Shown piece by piece: positions 9,895-21,294 of a stretch of DNA of 64,000 bases. Numbering within the stretch: position 1 is the stretch's first letter; every line of letters starts with the position of its first letter. This stretch comes from Phytophthora hibernalis (taxonomy: Eukaryota > Oomycota > Peronosporomycetes > Peronosporales > Peronosporaceae): NCBI GenBank assembly GCA_012656075.1, contig JAAKBF010000238.1, positions 62,001 through 126,000 on the forward strand, in the 5' to 3' direction. Position numbers and translations under genes: made by a program. The notes beneath the pieces were generated by a model. The model searched no databases, was not told the DNA's origin, and saw only the letters and a program-made list of their open reading frames with translations.

Positions 9895-12300
9895 CTAATC
9901 CACCATAGTTTGAATCCCAGCAACCGAGCACGGGGACTCGACACCCTTCGCGATGGGCGGAGTCAGGCTGCAGTTGTGCATCTGACACCAGGCTTCCGGA
10001 GCACCCGGTGCAGTAAATCCCGGCGTCAGATACGGGTCCGCTATTAAAGCGAGCCGTTGGGCTGCAGTGCCGGGCGTAGAGGGCACGACCGGGGTGAAGG
10101 TGCTTGGGTATGTGCCGGGGGCAGTGGATAGTGTCACTGTCACTGTCACTTCAGTGTGCGAACGCCGAAGAGCCAACCGAGCTCCAGCAAGACACCCGCG
10201 TGTGTGGTTGACGGAGACCACCGAAGCGTCGGTGCCACCCGCAGTCAATCCTGCAAAGGTTGGTGGAGCTGAGGAGGACGCAACAGAGGATACGGCTTGA
10301 GATCTCGACGATGCCGACGGAACGGTAGACGACTGCGACACTGGGGCGGTCGACACCCTCGGCAACGCTAGAGGGGCCTGTGTCGCCACCGACGAGACCG
10401 ACGTCGCCGCGATCGAGGCAGCCGAGGCTGATGATGACGGTGCAAGGGCAGCCGAGGTAGAGAACCTCTGGAGTTGCGGACACTACCGATGCTTGGGAAA
10501 CTTTGGACGACACGCTGGAGCCAATAATGAAATCAGTCGATGCCGCCAGAGCCTCCAATTTCCTCTTAGAGCGTAAGGTGGCGATCACCGAGGCGCTACG
10601 AGACGGATGACCATCACAACGATGCGTCGAGACGAACGCCAACGAGAACGACTCATTCACAGGAAACGCAGCCGCCGGGGCCTCGGTGTCGACTTCATCC
10701 CCGACATGTCAACGACTTCAGCCGGAGTCTGAAGCACCGAGGACTCAGGGATGGGCGTATGTGTTGGCGAACCGACGGCGATCCGGTCGGAGGGCCCGGT
10801 GGCGACGTGGCCGCCGGAGACAGAAGCGGCGATCCGGGCGGAGAGCTCGGAAGCAGCGGAGCAGACCCCCGAACCTGGCGGTGCTGGAAGTGGGTTGGCC
10901 GATGATCCAGAAGTTCGGCCTCGAGCTTGCGCATTCAAGTCGAGGACGGTCGGTCCAACCGCGTATTGGCAGGATGAGCCGACTTTGGTGACCCTTGGGG
11001 GCTTGGCCTGCTACCGGAGACGCTTGCGCCGGTTCCGCCGACGCTGAGACATCGACACGCAGAACGGCACGTCGTCCGAGTCCTCGGCATCGTCGGCACC
11101 GACGTCCGAGGCCTTCACGTGAGGCTTGGGCTTCTCGTCCGAGTCCGGGACACCTTGGTCGCTCTCCTCCAAACGCTCGGAGGAAACACTCCGGCTGCGC
11201 TTCGAAGTAACATTCGGTGGCGTCAGCCTAAACAGCTCCCACTCAAGGTGGAGGTAACAAGAAAATGTTAGAACAAGTGACGCTGCCAGGCGGTGAAAGT
11301 TGAAAGGTTTACCAGCAGAGACAAGCACCAGGGTGTCGAGGTCGTGAAGGGCCGAGTACCGACGCAGGGTGGAGTTGGCACGCTTCTACCTCGCGACTTG
11401 AGCCTCCAAAGCCTGAACCTGGGGTGGGACCAAGCCTGCCGACGCTTGGTCAGACGCAGCGAGCTCCGACCGAAGATTGGCCAATTGCTCGGTGTAAGCG
11501 ACGAGGTCAGCCTTGAAACGCTTTCGGTCACAGCGGATGACCTTCTGGACCAACGTCAACGAGGCTTCGGCGGACATCGCACGAGAAGCCAAGGCCGCCA
11601 AGACGCTGTCGTGATGAGCAATCGCCGAGTTTTCATGGCGCAGTTGCTGGACGGCCTGCTCGTGGACCCTACGGAGTTCGTCCAGAGCACCACGGGCGCG
11701 GCTCTCCTCGCTCAACGCCTGGTTGCTGTAGATCTCGAATTTTTCCACTCGGCAAGAAGCCGTTCTCGGTGTCGGTGAACCGAGTCATGAGTTCACGAAG
11801 GTCGACGATAAGCTCGGCCTCGTCAGGGGGCGAGGAGGAGCCACAGCTGCCGACAAGGCCTCACCTAGGACTGTGGTGCTTTCAATGCGACCGTCCAGTA
11901 CGCTGTCTACCCGCCGAGGACGCTCGCCAGAAACACCAACCACGAGCTGGCCCAGCTGAAGGAGGCGTTGCTCGACTAGTGCTGTAACCGAAGGCTCGGC
12001 CGGGGTAGGTGCTACCGGTAGCATCGGTCTGGCAGCCGACCGAGACCAGGAGGGTCGCACTCGAACCCTATTACTCGGAGGTCAACGCAGGAGCACCACC
12101 GAGCAATAAGGCCAGGACGGACGAGGAAGGCGGCGTCACGGCGTACAGACCACCTTGGGCACCACTGACGGCTGGCGGAGCGTCGGCCGAGTGCTGGTCC
12201 GCTTGCGCCGATCCTCCAGCATTGGTACATTGGCAGTGTCGGACGGAGCACCAGAAGCTCCCTGAGGACGCGCCTGGGGATAGACATGGACTACAGAAGA
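9895..12300 (-). pseudogene. Gypsy gag-like region (Ser/Thr/Ala-rich plus coiled coil)
   Basis: Several minus-strand frames follow each other: 12287-12012; 12060-11785; a coiled-coil frame 11748-11386 with heptad-like spacing (ALDELRRVHEQAVQQLRHEN); an acidic frame 11328-11011 with SDEKPKPHVKASD; a Pro/Ser frame 10938-10657; and a 164-residue Ser/Thr/Ala-rich frame 10389-9895. This mixture of a disordered head, coiled coil and charged linker is typical of gag in long oomycete gypsy elements. It joins the integrase end at about 9870-9895 without protease or RT. The parts are in several frames, so no single product is possible. Confidence 0.5.
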
Positions 12301-12329
12301 GTTAGAAACGCTCTAGGTTAACCGACATA

Positions 12330-12768
12330 CCAGAAAGCGGCGTAACATACATTTGCGGGCGGAGTGATTGCTCGGAGAGCGGCCGCTGTAACATCGCTCA
12401 CAAGACGCGACGGAGGTGTCATGAAGCTGAGAGACGAGGCGCCACGACGCGCACTACTTACGGAAGCTAGCGTCGAGGTGGGGGCAGGTGCGGCGTTGGG
12501 TTTTGTCGCCGTTTACCAGGTACTGATAACCGAAGTTTCTTTTGGTGAAAGGAGGTGACAACGCCACCCGATTGGCTAATCTCGTTTCCCGGAGACAGTG
12601 ACATAGGACCAATAGTGACCGAGGTCTCCGCTGGGTATAATATAAAACCCCGGTCGAGGTTAGAACCTCGTTTTGTACCCATCTCCGTATCGTACCCTCG
12701 GTCATTTAGAGCTGGTCCCAGGATCTCCTACTGAGATGTGTTCACACTTGATATTTGTATTTAGATAT
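12330..12768 (+). promoter_or_regulatory. LTR-like promoter region with CCAAT and TATA boxes
   Basis: The plus strand has CCAAT-type words (gattggctaat near 12570, ggaccaatag near 12606) followed by a strong TATA box, gggtataatataaaacc, at about 12633-12650. A GC-balanced leader follows. The order fits the U3-R part of an LTR read on the plus strand, opposite to the gag remnant on its left. No second copy, TG...CA ends or target duplication was found, so it may be a solo or truncated LTR. Confidence 0.45.
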
Positions 12769-12778
12769 AGGACTACCG

Positions 12779-13820
12779 CAGACCTCCTTAATATGGGCAA
12801 ATGTCAGAATGTGTTGAATTAGCTTTTACGGCATATTCAATATCTCTTATCCGGCACTATGCCGCTTTAAAGCTATCCCCAATGATTTTACCTAGAGCTT
12901 GTTGAGTTGATCGAACTGTTTAGTCTGCAAAATACCCTCCAGGGGTAAAGATGTCAACGCTGTGTGACGGTCGTCCACTTTCCACTTGAGAATAGAGATA
13001 TCCGACCGACGCCGTGTTGGCGAATACAGTCGCTAGACCCCAGCAAAACTGTCGGAGATGCGAAAATGGATGTGGCAGAACCTCTGCAGTCCCCTGTAGC
13101 GCATCCCATCCATCATTGATATTGGTTTCGTAGTTTCCTTTGTCAAGTACTTTCTTGACGAAATCGGTTAGCATACTTAAGCATTTGCTTGGAACAACTC
13201 TCGATGCTAGCATTCTACAGCTTCGTTTTGAGCTTGGATCCAAAACTTTGCTAGATGACTGCGACGAGGACCCAAACTCACGCCGAGGATTTTGAGCTGG
13301 TTCAGCCGACACCACAGGCGGTGCGACACGTTGAGCAGCTTCATCGTTGCTATTCATTTCTGCTTGAACCAAATCGTCCATTCAACGACATGCAGGATAA
13401 TTTTTCATATAGAGAACATCAAGAACCGATACAATGAGTCCTAGTTTCATCACTGCAGTATGACGGTTGAACACGGAAATAGCTAGCATGTGCAGCTTGA
13501 CAAACACGCCATCAACAGCAAGTCGGACACGTTGATCCATAAGGCAGCGGTCTGTATGGGTTGGTATATCGCAAGCAAATGCAAACCCCCACACGGAGCA
13601 GACAACACCAGGAGTATCTTTCATCGCGATTACTAGTCCATCATGGACAGGCTGGGGCTGTGTTTTGGGGAGGGCGATTACTGGAGACACTCGGCTTGAG
13701 CTTTCTCATAGCCCCTTCGGTTTCCGATACTAAAACGTCAGTTCATTTCGGCTCTTTCGAAACCTACAATCCGGTACATTGCCAGTTTTAATTGCAATTT
13801 GCCGGTATTAAGGATGTCTG
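12779..13820 (-). mobile_element. hAT element, internally deleted, with 8-bp target duplication
   Basis: The left end CAGACCTCCTTAATA at 12779 and the right end (reverse complement CAGACATCCTTAATA) ending at 13820 form terminal inverted repeats. Both are flanked by the identical 8-bp word GACTACCG (12771-12778 and 13821-13828), the duplication length expected for hAT transposons. The 1042-bp interior encodes only the C-terminal part of a transposase on the minus strand. The right-hand duplication overlaps the first bases of the neighbouring pogo element, so this hAT copy landed exactly on the pogo boundary. Confidence 0.9.
12905..13690 (-). pseudogene. hAT transposase, C-terminal dimerisation part
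   Basis: The minus frame 13690-13382 runs into 13381-12920 through a single in-frame TGA (13382-13384). Near the end, LRQFCWGLATVFANTASV is the start of the hAT C-terminal dimerisation domain. A frame change at about 13005 is needed to continue into SDISILKWKVDD and LPLEGILQTKQF. The domain holds hAT transposase subunits together. The N-terminal BED finger and most of the catalytic domain are absent, so this copy cannot move on its own. A second, split copy of the same sequence lies at 46.1-51.1 kb. Confidence 0.8.
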
Positions 13821-13825
13821 GACTA

Positions 13826-15899
13826 CCGTCTTACCGCGTATCAGCCTCCTAGGCGTTCAATATGGAGGAATATTATCGATTCACATGGTGTGAAACCTCG
13901 ATTTGTGCACCTAGTCAAATTGAACGTACCGTCTACGCACGTGGTAGCAGAGCATTAGGAAATTCAATCGCTGCTACTCGACACAGAGCCACCAACCATT
14001 TAATGACTGGTTGATGAAGATTATCGAGTCCTTTTGAAATGCACTACGCTCCTCACTTTCCAACTATAATGCTGAAGCAAAAGCGGAATAGCTACAGTAT
14101 TCCGTTTATACTAAACATGATCAACGAGTACAAGCCACATGCATCAGGTCGTGGCTACCACGCTCTTGCCAAGCAGTACGGCGTGACGCCATCAATGGTC
14201 CGACAATGGTGTACTATTAAGGACCAGCTCGAAAGCGCATCGAAGGACCGTCAACGTGCTACCCGTTCGTTGTACAGGATGCCGGGAGCGGGACGGAAGC
14301 CAGAGCACCATGATACGGAAGAGCAGCTTCACGAGTGGGTCATCGACAGAAACAAGAAAGGATTGCGTGTCAAAGACAAGTACAAACAGCTACAAGCTCT
14401 CAATATACATCGCACACGGAAAAAGCATAGACACCAGCAGGCTTTCAAGCGTCGTCCCGGTGGCTTGATCGGTTCAAGAACCACTACAATCTCGTCTCCA
14501 GGCGTCAAACTACCACCAGAACTCTCCCCGAAAACGCCAGAGACATTTTCCTTCAGTTCATCAAAAACAGTCCAACAACGCATTGAAGAGCACAACATAC
14601 CGCCATGCAATGTGATAAACATGAGCCAAGTGTCCAGGTATTTTGCAACAGAGCCGAAATCGACTATTACAACCCGTTGGTCCAGGGAGGTTCTTTTGCG
14701 GAAGCGTAGCAGGAGCCACAAGCGGTTCACGACAACATTTGCCATCACCGGCGACTGTCAATTCTTGACCCCTCATGTTTTCTTCTCGAAATTGAAGAAT
14801 AGATCCGCGTGTCCACCTAGCATCTTGGTGGACGTAAATCCCACAGGAATATGGAGCGACGATATTTTTCAAGGACACGCCAAGGAAGTCATATGCGGTA
14901 GAACACAGACACGCTTTTATCGACAACCCGTACAGTATATTATCGACTCCTATGCTGTCCACGTCAAGATGTTCAACGACGACGTACAAAAGCAACAGAA
15001 TCTTCGTACTACTCGTACCACTCAACCTGATCAAATAAGGTTAATCTCTTGACGTCGCCGTGGACAGAAGCTTCCTATCCTTCTACAGGGTTAAGTACCA
15101 CGACTATCGGTCAGGCTCTACAAGACAAAACCCATCAAACGATGGCGGGCAATCCCAAAGTCCCTCGCTACAACTAGGTGTCTCAATGGGTGCTGGATTG
15201 GATTGCCAGCAAAGCGACGGAGGAGATCGAGAAAGCCTTTCGCCTCTGTGGACTCGTGGCAAAGCAGGCGTTCGACGTGACCAAGTTACCCCCCGCTGCG
15301 ATACTTGCTCAGTCCGGTCGTTAATATGCACGAATGGCATCAGCGGTACCAGCACGTAGTCGACGAGTGCGACGAGAGTGATGATCGCGAAGAGATATGC
15401 CTTGCACCACCGGCCTGGTACATCCCAGATGACATCCGTCCAAGCCTGTTTTGCTGTCTTCATCACGGTCTCAGCGTATCATTTACCGACTACGTCTCTG
15501 TCCTCACGGATTATATGCTGGCGCTGGAGGGGTTATTCGATGACGAGTACATCGAATCGCTAAGAAATGAAGAATTAGCCGATGGTGAGCTTTAGCTGTT
15601 TGCTGCATCTCAAATACATGCCCTCAAATTGAGCAGAAGACACACAATGACGACTGCCGAGTCATATCCATCTACACATACGAAGTCGAATGCGCAACGA
15701 GGTCTATCGGCATTGTCCGTATTGGCCCCTATTTCAATTTTAAGGTGAACGGATGGCAAGTCTAGGTAATCGGGTAGCCCCGCGACGTTGTTCTGATTTC
15801 GGTCGAGTCTCTACAATAGAATGCCCAGAATGAGTAAAACGCCCAATGTGCACTATAGTTTACTTGTACGCCTAGGCGGCTGATACGCGGTAAAGACGG
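13826..15899 (+). mobile_element. pogo-type element with TA target duplication
   Basis: The left end CCGTCTTACCGCGTATCAGC at 13826 and the right end (reverse complement CCGTCTTTACCGCGTATCAG) ending at 15899 are near-identical inverted repeats of at least 35 bp. They are flanked by TA (13824-13825 and 15900-15901), the Tc1/mariner/pogo target. The 2074-bp element holds one transposase gene. Its left edge is interrupted by the hAT element, whose target duplication copied the TA plus the first three bases of this element. Confidence 0.88.
14039..15594 (+). pseudogene. pogo-type transposase, frameshifted
   Basis: The first frame (14039-15052, 337 residues) starts with an HTH region (SIPFILNMINEYK, YHALAKQYGVTPSMVRQW) and a CENP-B-like second HTH. 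The DDE core follows: FAITGDCQF holds the first Asp, and QYIIDSYAVHVK holds the second. The third-Asp block LDVAVDRSF (LQPLD-type) is around 15050-15072 in a shifted frame. The C-terminus continues through frames 15060-15305 and 15305-15594, with CLAPPAWYIPDDI. About 515 residues would be the intact length. Several frame changes after 15030 make it inactive, although the catalytic residues themselves are kept. Confidence 0.88.
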
Positions 15900-15901
15900 T
15901 A

Positions 15902-16050
15902 GCAATAGGATGCTCTACAGAGGCTCTCATAGCCGTACAAAACTGAACAAAAATCAGCAGTCTTCCCCATAAGTCACCAAGGGTCAAGTCCGTCTTCGGT
16001 AAGTCTAATTAGCTTGTCTTAGAGTCTGTATACGCCCGGATGCGTTGGAT
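15902..16050. other. Short spacer without features
   Basis: No frame, repeat or RNA gene is visible between the pogo end and the next LTR-like region. Confidence 0.4.
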
Positions 16051-16059
16051 GCCTGTCAG

Positions 16060-16570
16060 TGATCTCAAGGTACATTGAACCGAGAGTTTGTTGCTGGTCA
16101 ATCCAAGAATTGGAGTGGCCGAGGGTTGGGGAGCGACAGGGAGTGTCGTTCCTATATATAATATTGGGGCCGAGTGCTCCCGAGTTTATTTTACTATCCG
16201 CCGAGGTTTTACCTCATCAAGCCCGTACAAGGCTTGGCAGTCGGCACCCTTCTGAGGGGTTGCGTGGGTTCGCGCGAAAGCGCAATGTTGCATACTAGCC
16301 TTCGTTTTTGGCTAGTGGAGCAGATTTGGGGGTTGATCTAATACAACCTCGGTATGCAGAGGGTTTACAACCAACCCGGTGTAAGGGGATTGTTCCTGTC
16401 CTTCAGGTATTGATCCAACGCTCGTTGACCGTTGTAGGGAAGCGAGTGTTGCTGATCGGACTCATACCATTCTGTAGTGAGATTTCCGCATATTCCTACA
16501 CGACAACGGTGGCTCTGCAGATTCATGTCGAACGTATTGCTTTACTGTATATACATGGGGTAGAGCGTTA
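16060..16570 (+). promoter_or_regulatory. LTR-like region with TATA box
   Basis: A TATA-type stretch, ctatatataatattggg, at about 16150-16166 is followed by a GC-rich leader with hairpin-forming words (ggcttggcagtcgg; cgcgcgaaagcgc). Open frames of 79 and 87 codons cross it but have no recognisable product. It resembles the promoter half of an oomycete LTR. No partner LTR or TG...CA ends were identified. Confidence 0.35.
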
Positions 16571-16799
16571 GAATGTGTACCTCGTTAGTTTCAGATCGTC
16601 AAACTTATAGATAGTTTGGAAGGGGCCTCGCCGCGAAAGTCATTGGTCATGGATACTGTGATGAAGAAAATGAGCAGAGTTTCAGGAGTATTGCATTCTC
16701 TTGGTTAGCGCGATATACCAAGCAAATGGCGTCTTCTTCCCTAAACATGCAGATACTTCAGGAGGTACATCCTTCTGAAATACAGCATCAGCGTATTTG
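16571..16799. other. Tail of decayed MULE, no gene seen
   Basis: Between the LTR-like stretch and the Ulp1-like region I see only broken frames. It may be the 3' untranslated part of the minus-strand MULE. Confidence 0.3.
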
Positions 16800-17411
16800 A
16801 TGGAGACTTTGGCAGGGCGATCTCACGCACTGAGCACGCAAAAACAGGAGAATCAAAGGCCCATATTTATGCCCGTCTGTTTGCTTCAAATACACCTCTC
16901 GTTTCTAATCCATGTTCGCCATCATCTCAGAGAACAGCTCTTTGATAATGTTTTCGCATGTGTCGAGCTGCTTCGACTTCTGTTGGGGGTCGAAAACCGT
17001 GATTGTTTTTGAGTTGGCCGTGTAGTCGAATACTGCTCCGCACCAGTGATCTTTGCTGACGTGGATCGGTAGCAATACGAGCTTGTTATGTCCCAATAAT
17101 GGTTCAGAACCAGAGATAACCTCGTGTTTAGTCTCAGCGTTTACCGTACCGCGAAAACTGGGCGAAATAATTCCAATAGATCCATTTTCATCGAGGAGTG
17201 TTGTCATTGCGTGAATCATGCTGTCGTCGTTGATCCACGCGTTTTCTCTGAACTGAAATATCGTTTGGTTGGAAACCCTTCCAAATGGTGTATCGCGTGA
17301 CATTGGCAAGATTAATTGCTGCAACGCGACGGTAGCTCTTGATTTGTCAAGTTCCGCGTTCTCGTTGAGACCTTTGGGAATACTCTGTTGAGTTGCATAG
17401 CAGCAATCCAC
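16800..17411 (-). pseudogene. Ulp1-like (C48) cysteine protease domain of a MULE
   Basis: The minus frame 17411-16905 contains FRENAWINDDSMIHAM, the typical entrance of a Ulp1/SENP fold. It then has LLPIHVSKDHWCGAVFDY, in which the His is catalytic, and ITVFDPQQ, in which the Asp is catalytic. After a frame change the last block reads QTDGHKYGPLILLFL at about 16884-16840, where family members have Gln...Cys-Gly. The Cys position is Tyr (codon TAT at 16865-16863). Ulp1-like domains occur at the end of some MULE transposases. Here the nucleophile appears lost. Confidence 0.7.
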
Positions 17412-20042
17412 GCTATCATATCTGACACCGCCGCCAGTGGGTTCATGGTGTCATGACGTCTTCGCTGCCCCCCGCGCCCCCGATCCTAGAAATACGAACC
17501 CGAAGAGGTAGGTTCAGGTCTGGTAGAGATTATCTGTACCCGTTCAACAATTTGTCGCATTTATGCTTAAATTTCTCAGAGAACATGAACTTCACACTGC
17601 TGAGGCTCTCGTTGGGAGCAATCACTTCTGCAGTGATTTGATTCCTGAGCTTCTCGATCTTTACGACGAAGCTGGATAAAAACTCGTTTGCAGATTCGTA
17701 GCTGTACGTCGACTTCAACATTCGGGTCACGTTGCTTAGTGTCGTAACCGGTACTAGTGCTCCTTGCACGATTTACTTCGCCTCCTTCCGAGATTCAACA
17801 TCTGCTGCTTTTTGACTTGATCTTTTGCCCTTTTTTGGACTTACCTCAGCTTTTTGTGCCTTTCGAATCGAAAAACGAGCTCTTTCGCTCGAACTGGAAC
17901 TGGGTTTCCCTCCATCAGAATGCGGCCTCTTTACAGAGGTTGTCACAGGTTTCATTTCCTCACGGCCCGTACCCGAAGCTGACTCTTCATTCATCTGACC
18001 TCGCGACTTCAATTATATGGTGGCCTCATATTCAATACAAGACACTTCGGTGATGTGGCTCTTTCCTCGTGCCACCTTCGTCGTGTGACTTGTGGTGTCG
18101 CGTGTGTATTGAGTCATATTGTCTGGGTGACATTGGGCCGGACTTTTCGAACCCTCTTCGCCGGAAGATGCCATAGTGTTACTGCAAGTTTTTCTCGCCG
18201 TCGTGCTCGTAGGCTGTGTCTCCGGCAAGTATAGTTGGTGGGACAGCTGAATCATATGAAGTAACGACTGCTTCTTGAATATTTGAGATCTGCGAAAGCG
18301 CGTCCAAGTCGGATTGTCGATCAGTCCCCACAGCGGCTTGAGATACGATAGGTGCCTCTACACCCGTTACAATCGTTACGAAGCGCGTGAGACCTTCCAG
18401 CATTTGCATGAACACTCGTGTCCCATTCCGACTCATGATGTCGGCACTGAGCGTGACAACGGCGTGCGAGGTGCAAAATTTATTGGTTCCGTTGAGAACT
18501 CTGTGACCGTCGCTTGCGAAGATGAGTCACGAACTCGAAACCTTCAGCATCTTCTTCCTCTTCGACAGGAATATTCAGGGGACACGACAAGCTTCAACAT
18601 GCATTATCGGGGTGGGACTTTTACCGGCAACCAGATAGCATGCCGGCAAGACAATAGTTCCGTCCTCGTGAAGATAGACGAACGATGATACATCTGCAGA
18701 AGTAAAGTGCATCATAGATAAGTAATAATTCATTTTTTAAAAATCTGTTACTTATATGTCAACAAACGTACTCTAGTTATCAAGATGATACTTGCGGGTT
18801 CTATCCACTGCTGAAATCATCTCGAACATGTGAGGTTGTAGCTCGTGAGTCGTGTAGCGCGTCGATCATTGGCAACGCGATACCACTTCTCCACCAGCTC
18901 GTACGCGTGCTGGCTGGCCTCTTTGAATGCTTGTGGAACTCGGCGTCAGTCCGGGCATAGCGCATGAGTCCTACGTCTGTCATCTTCTTTGCGTACTCCA
19001 TCTCCGCACTGATTTGGAGGAACTGGAGCGTATCAACACCATTCAGCATCATAGTCGGCTTGAGCACGTACCCCATGCAGCTTCCAACCTAAATATGAAG
19101 ACATCATAAGAGGGACAAACGTTAGAACTATAGCACAAATTACTCCATAATACACATTACCGGTTGTTCGTAGTGTTTCCCAAGTGGTGAACGTCTACAC
19201 GACCAAACTCAGTCCACATATCCCTTCCATTGAGCCAGTTGTCATGGACGTACTTGAGAAACGGGTGCGTCATCTCTGGTATGCCCGCTTCGAGCGTAAT
19301 CTGATTTCCCTCAACGACAGAGTACAGGTACTTACGAGAGATTTCGTTATCAATCCCCGTCGTAGCATTCAGTATCATGTGCACCGCGCCCTCGACGATC
19401 CTCGATGTTGTATTCTCTCTTCGCCATTTACCTCAAAGATATTCCACCACATGGAACACGCAGAGTAAAATGGGAAGGCAATCTACAGCAGCGAGATCTC
19501 TCCGAAATCTTTGTCGATGTGAATGGCTCGAACTTCGTTCCAGGTTGGATTGAACGACTTGAAAAGGGTGACTGCATCTGTCAAACAATCAGCTCTGATT
19601 TTCCGTAACTGCATGCTGAACGTATTGTCCCTGTAAAGTCACACATAGTCACAAAGCTGCATAAAGCTGAACAAAATCGGATCGCGTCCTCGTTCTCAAT
19701 ACGACGAGTGGAATAATGGTTCTCGTAAGGCCTCGAGCCAATCGCGTGATTGTGGTTGGTCTGCTGCTGAATGACCTTCACTCAAAACCCCGAGAAAAAA
19801 CTCCAGACAACAGGGTTCGTGATACGCGCCTGGCATGCAGTAGATTTGACGAAGTGTTTGCTCCGCTTGCCTTTGGACCGGCTCGGGTGCGTCCAGCTGT
19901 GAGTACATACCAGCTTCCGGTAGTACTTGTCAAATGCGTCCGGGATCACAGTTTTGGGTGGCATAAAAACATTTATTTTAGCCAATAGAAACCTGTTTTC
20001 GTCGGTTGAGGGACTTCCGTTTTCGAGTGGAGGGTTTTGCAC
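17412..20042 (-). pseudogene. MULE transposase, strongly decayed (minus strand)
   Basis: Reading right to left: frame 20042-19782 has an FAR1-type zinc-binding head (LVCTHSWTHPSRSKGKR, STACQARI, then NHNHAIG after a stop). Around 19565-19510 another frame gives AIHIDKDFGEISLL, matching the second catalytic Asp block of MULEs. Frame 19384-19157 ends in VDVHHLGNTTNNR, where the catalytic Glu block follows in intact family members. Near 18650-18620 SCRHAIW is the CxH half of a SWIM zinc finger. Frames 18436-17530 form a charged linker, and the Ulp1-like domain ends the element. It has the same architecture as the element at 41.4-46.0 kb but is far more decayed. MULE transposases cut and paste DNA through a DDE reaction. 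Confidence 0.7.
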
Positions 20043-20149
20043 CCTTAATCAGAGTAAGGAATGTACCAAGTACCAAGACGGTGTATTATTCATACCACTC
20101 ACGTTTTTGTGTGAACCTATCGACTCTAAAAACAGAAGCCACCACCTAA

Positions 20150-20243
20150 ATTGAAAAGGCATCCACTCATAAAAATAGGATATCCCCGCAAGAGCTTGTA
20201 AGGATACTAGTTGAGCACATTCCTTCACCTAACGTTAGATGAA
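20150..20243. other. Spacer
   Basis: AT-rich sequence with no feature seen. Confidence 0.3.
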
Positions 20244-20890
20244 TTAGATCGTGAATGACGAGCCCATGGTGGTCGTGATACGTTGAATCTTTGGCGCATT
20301 GAGCACCACGATCGTGAACAGCAGCGTCAACACTGCTACCAGGTTCATTTTAGGGTGAGTTCGTCGGAGTACCAGGCTCTGCCCTTCCAGCGACGACAGA
20401 AGAACCAAGCAGCAATTTTCAAGCACGAAATGGATGCCCATGCAGATGCATACGTTGCTGGCCACTTCCGTCACGGAGATGAGAAGAAATTCTTGAGATT
20501 CGTCGTCGATCCCCAGGGTGCTTGGCATCGTGTTGAGGGAGAAGATCACGTAGAAGGAGTAGAGCGCCATGGTCCACAGATAGTATACAGTAATGAGCGC
20601 AGCTCCGTACACGAGATCATCGCCTGTGAGCTCGATGTAGATAATAAGCATTCCGATACGGCGAGCGTAGCCCACAAGGCTAAAGTCGGTCACGAAACCT
20701 GCCTCGAAAGCCAAGTCGTATATATCGCAGTTGGAGTAGTCCGAGTACCCTTGGCGATACCCGAGGACAACCCACAGCCGTTGTTGCTGGTCTACTGACC
20801 ACTGGACAAGACCAACGACAGGTCGCCGCCGTTGGATCTGTCTGCAGCGGCCACGCTCTCCGCGAAGCTCGTCGAACGATCAAGTACCGT
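20244..20890 (-). pseudogene. Fragment of a multi-pass membrane protein
   Basis: The minus frame 20714-20244 encodes 156 residues with at least three hydrophobic spans: ALITVYYLWTMALYSFYVIF, VASNVCICMGIHFVLENCC, and NLVAVLTLLFTIVVLN near the C-terminus. Upstream the register can be followed to about 20890 (RLWVVLGYRQGYSDYSNCDI), so the fragment begins inside a longer protein. No start codon or signal sequence is evident. I do not recognise the family. It lies between two mobile-element remnants, which suggests a host gene fragment caught in rearrangement, not an intact gene. Confidence 0.45.
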
Positions 20891-20989
20891 CCTGCGGCAG
20901 AAGCGTATTATCGCTCACCGCGGTCGCTAACCCGTATACGACCCGCACTTGGCTGTCGCTGCTCTGGGTGGCGTGGATGTCGCGGGACT

Positions 20990-21290
20990 GGATCCTAGGG
21001 ACCTCCAAATTAATGATCGTCTCTGTCGGTCTCTCTCAGCTCAACGATATCGTCGAGCGGAGTATCTTCGGGCTCAGCGATTCCGGTTTCGGTGAGCTCT
21101 GCTAATGTTACCCCGGCGAGTGCAGCGTTGGTGGTTTCTCCGTCCTTCTCCGCGGTATCGTCTGCATCTTCGCCGAGATCTTCACGCCACAAAATGGTCC
21201 AAGTCGGCTGGAGACACCGTTCGGTTTCCCAGCTGAGGAGCACGCCACTGAAGACGTTGACCCAGTCGAGCGCCTCCATCGGTATTCTAC
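20990..21290 (-). pseudogene. Acidic minus-strand frame, possibly gag-derived
   Basis: The minus frame 21279-21010 encodes an acidic peptide (AEKDGETTNAAL, EPEDTPLDDIVELRE). Composition resembles the acidic linkers of gypsy gag proteins nearby, but no domain is recognised. Confidence 0.3.
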
Positions 21291-21294
21291 CCCA

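Noticed and set aside
10127..10155. gtcactgtcactgtcact microsatellite as a regulatory element
   Set aside because: A short hexanucleotide repeat within a Thr/Val-coding gag stretch; coding explanation suffices.
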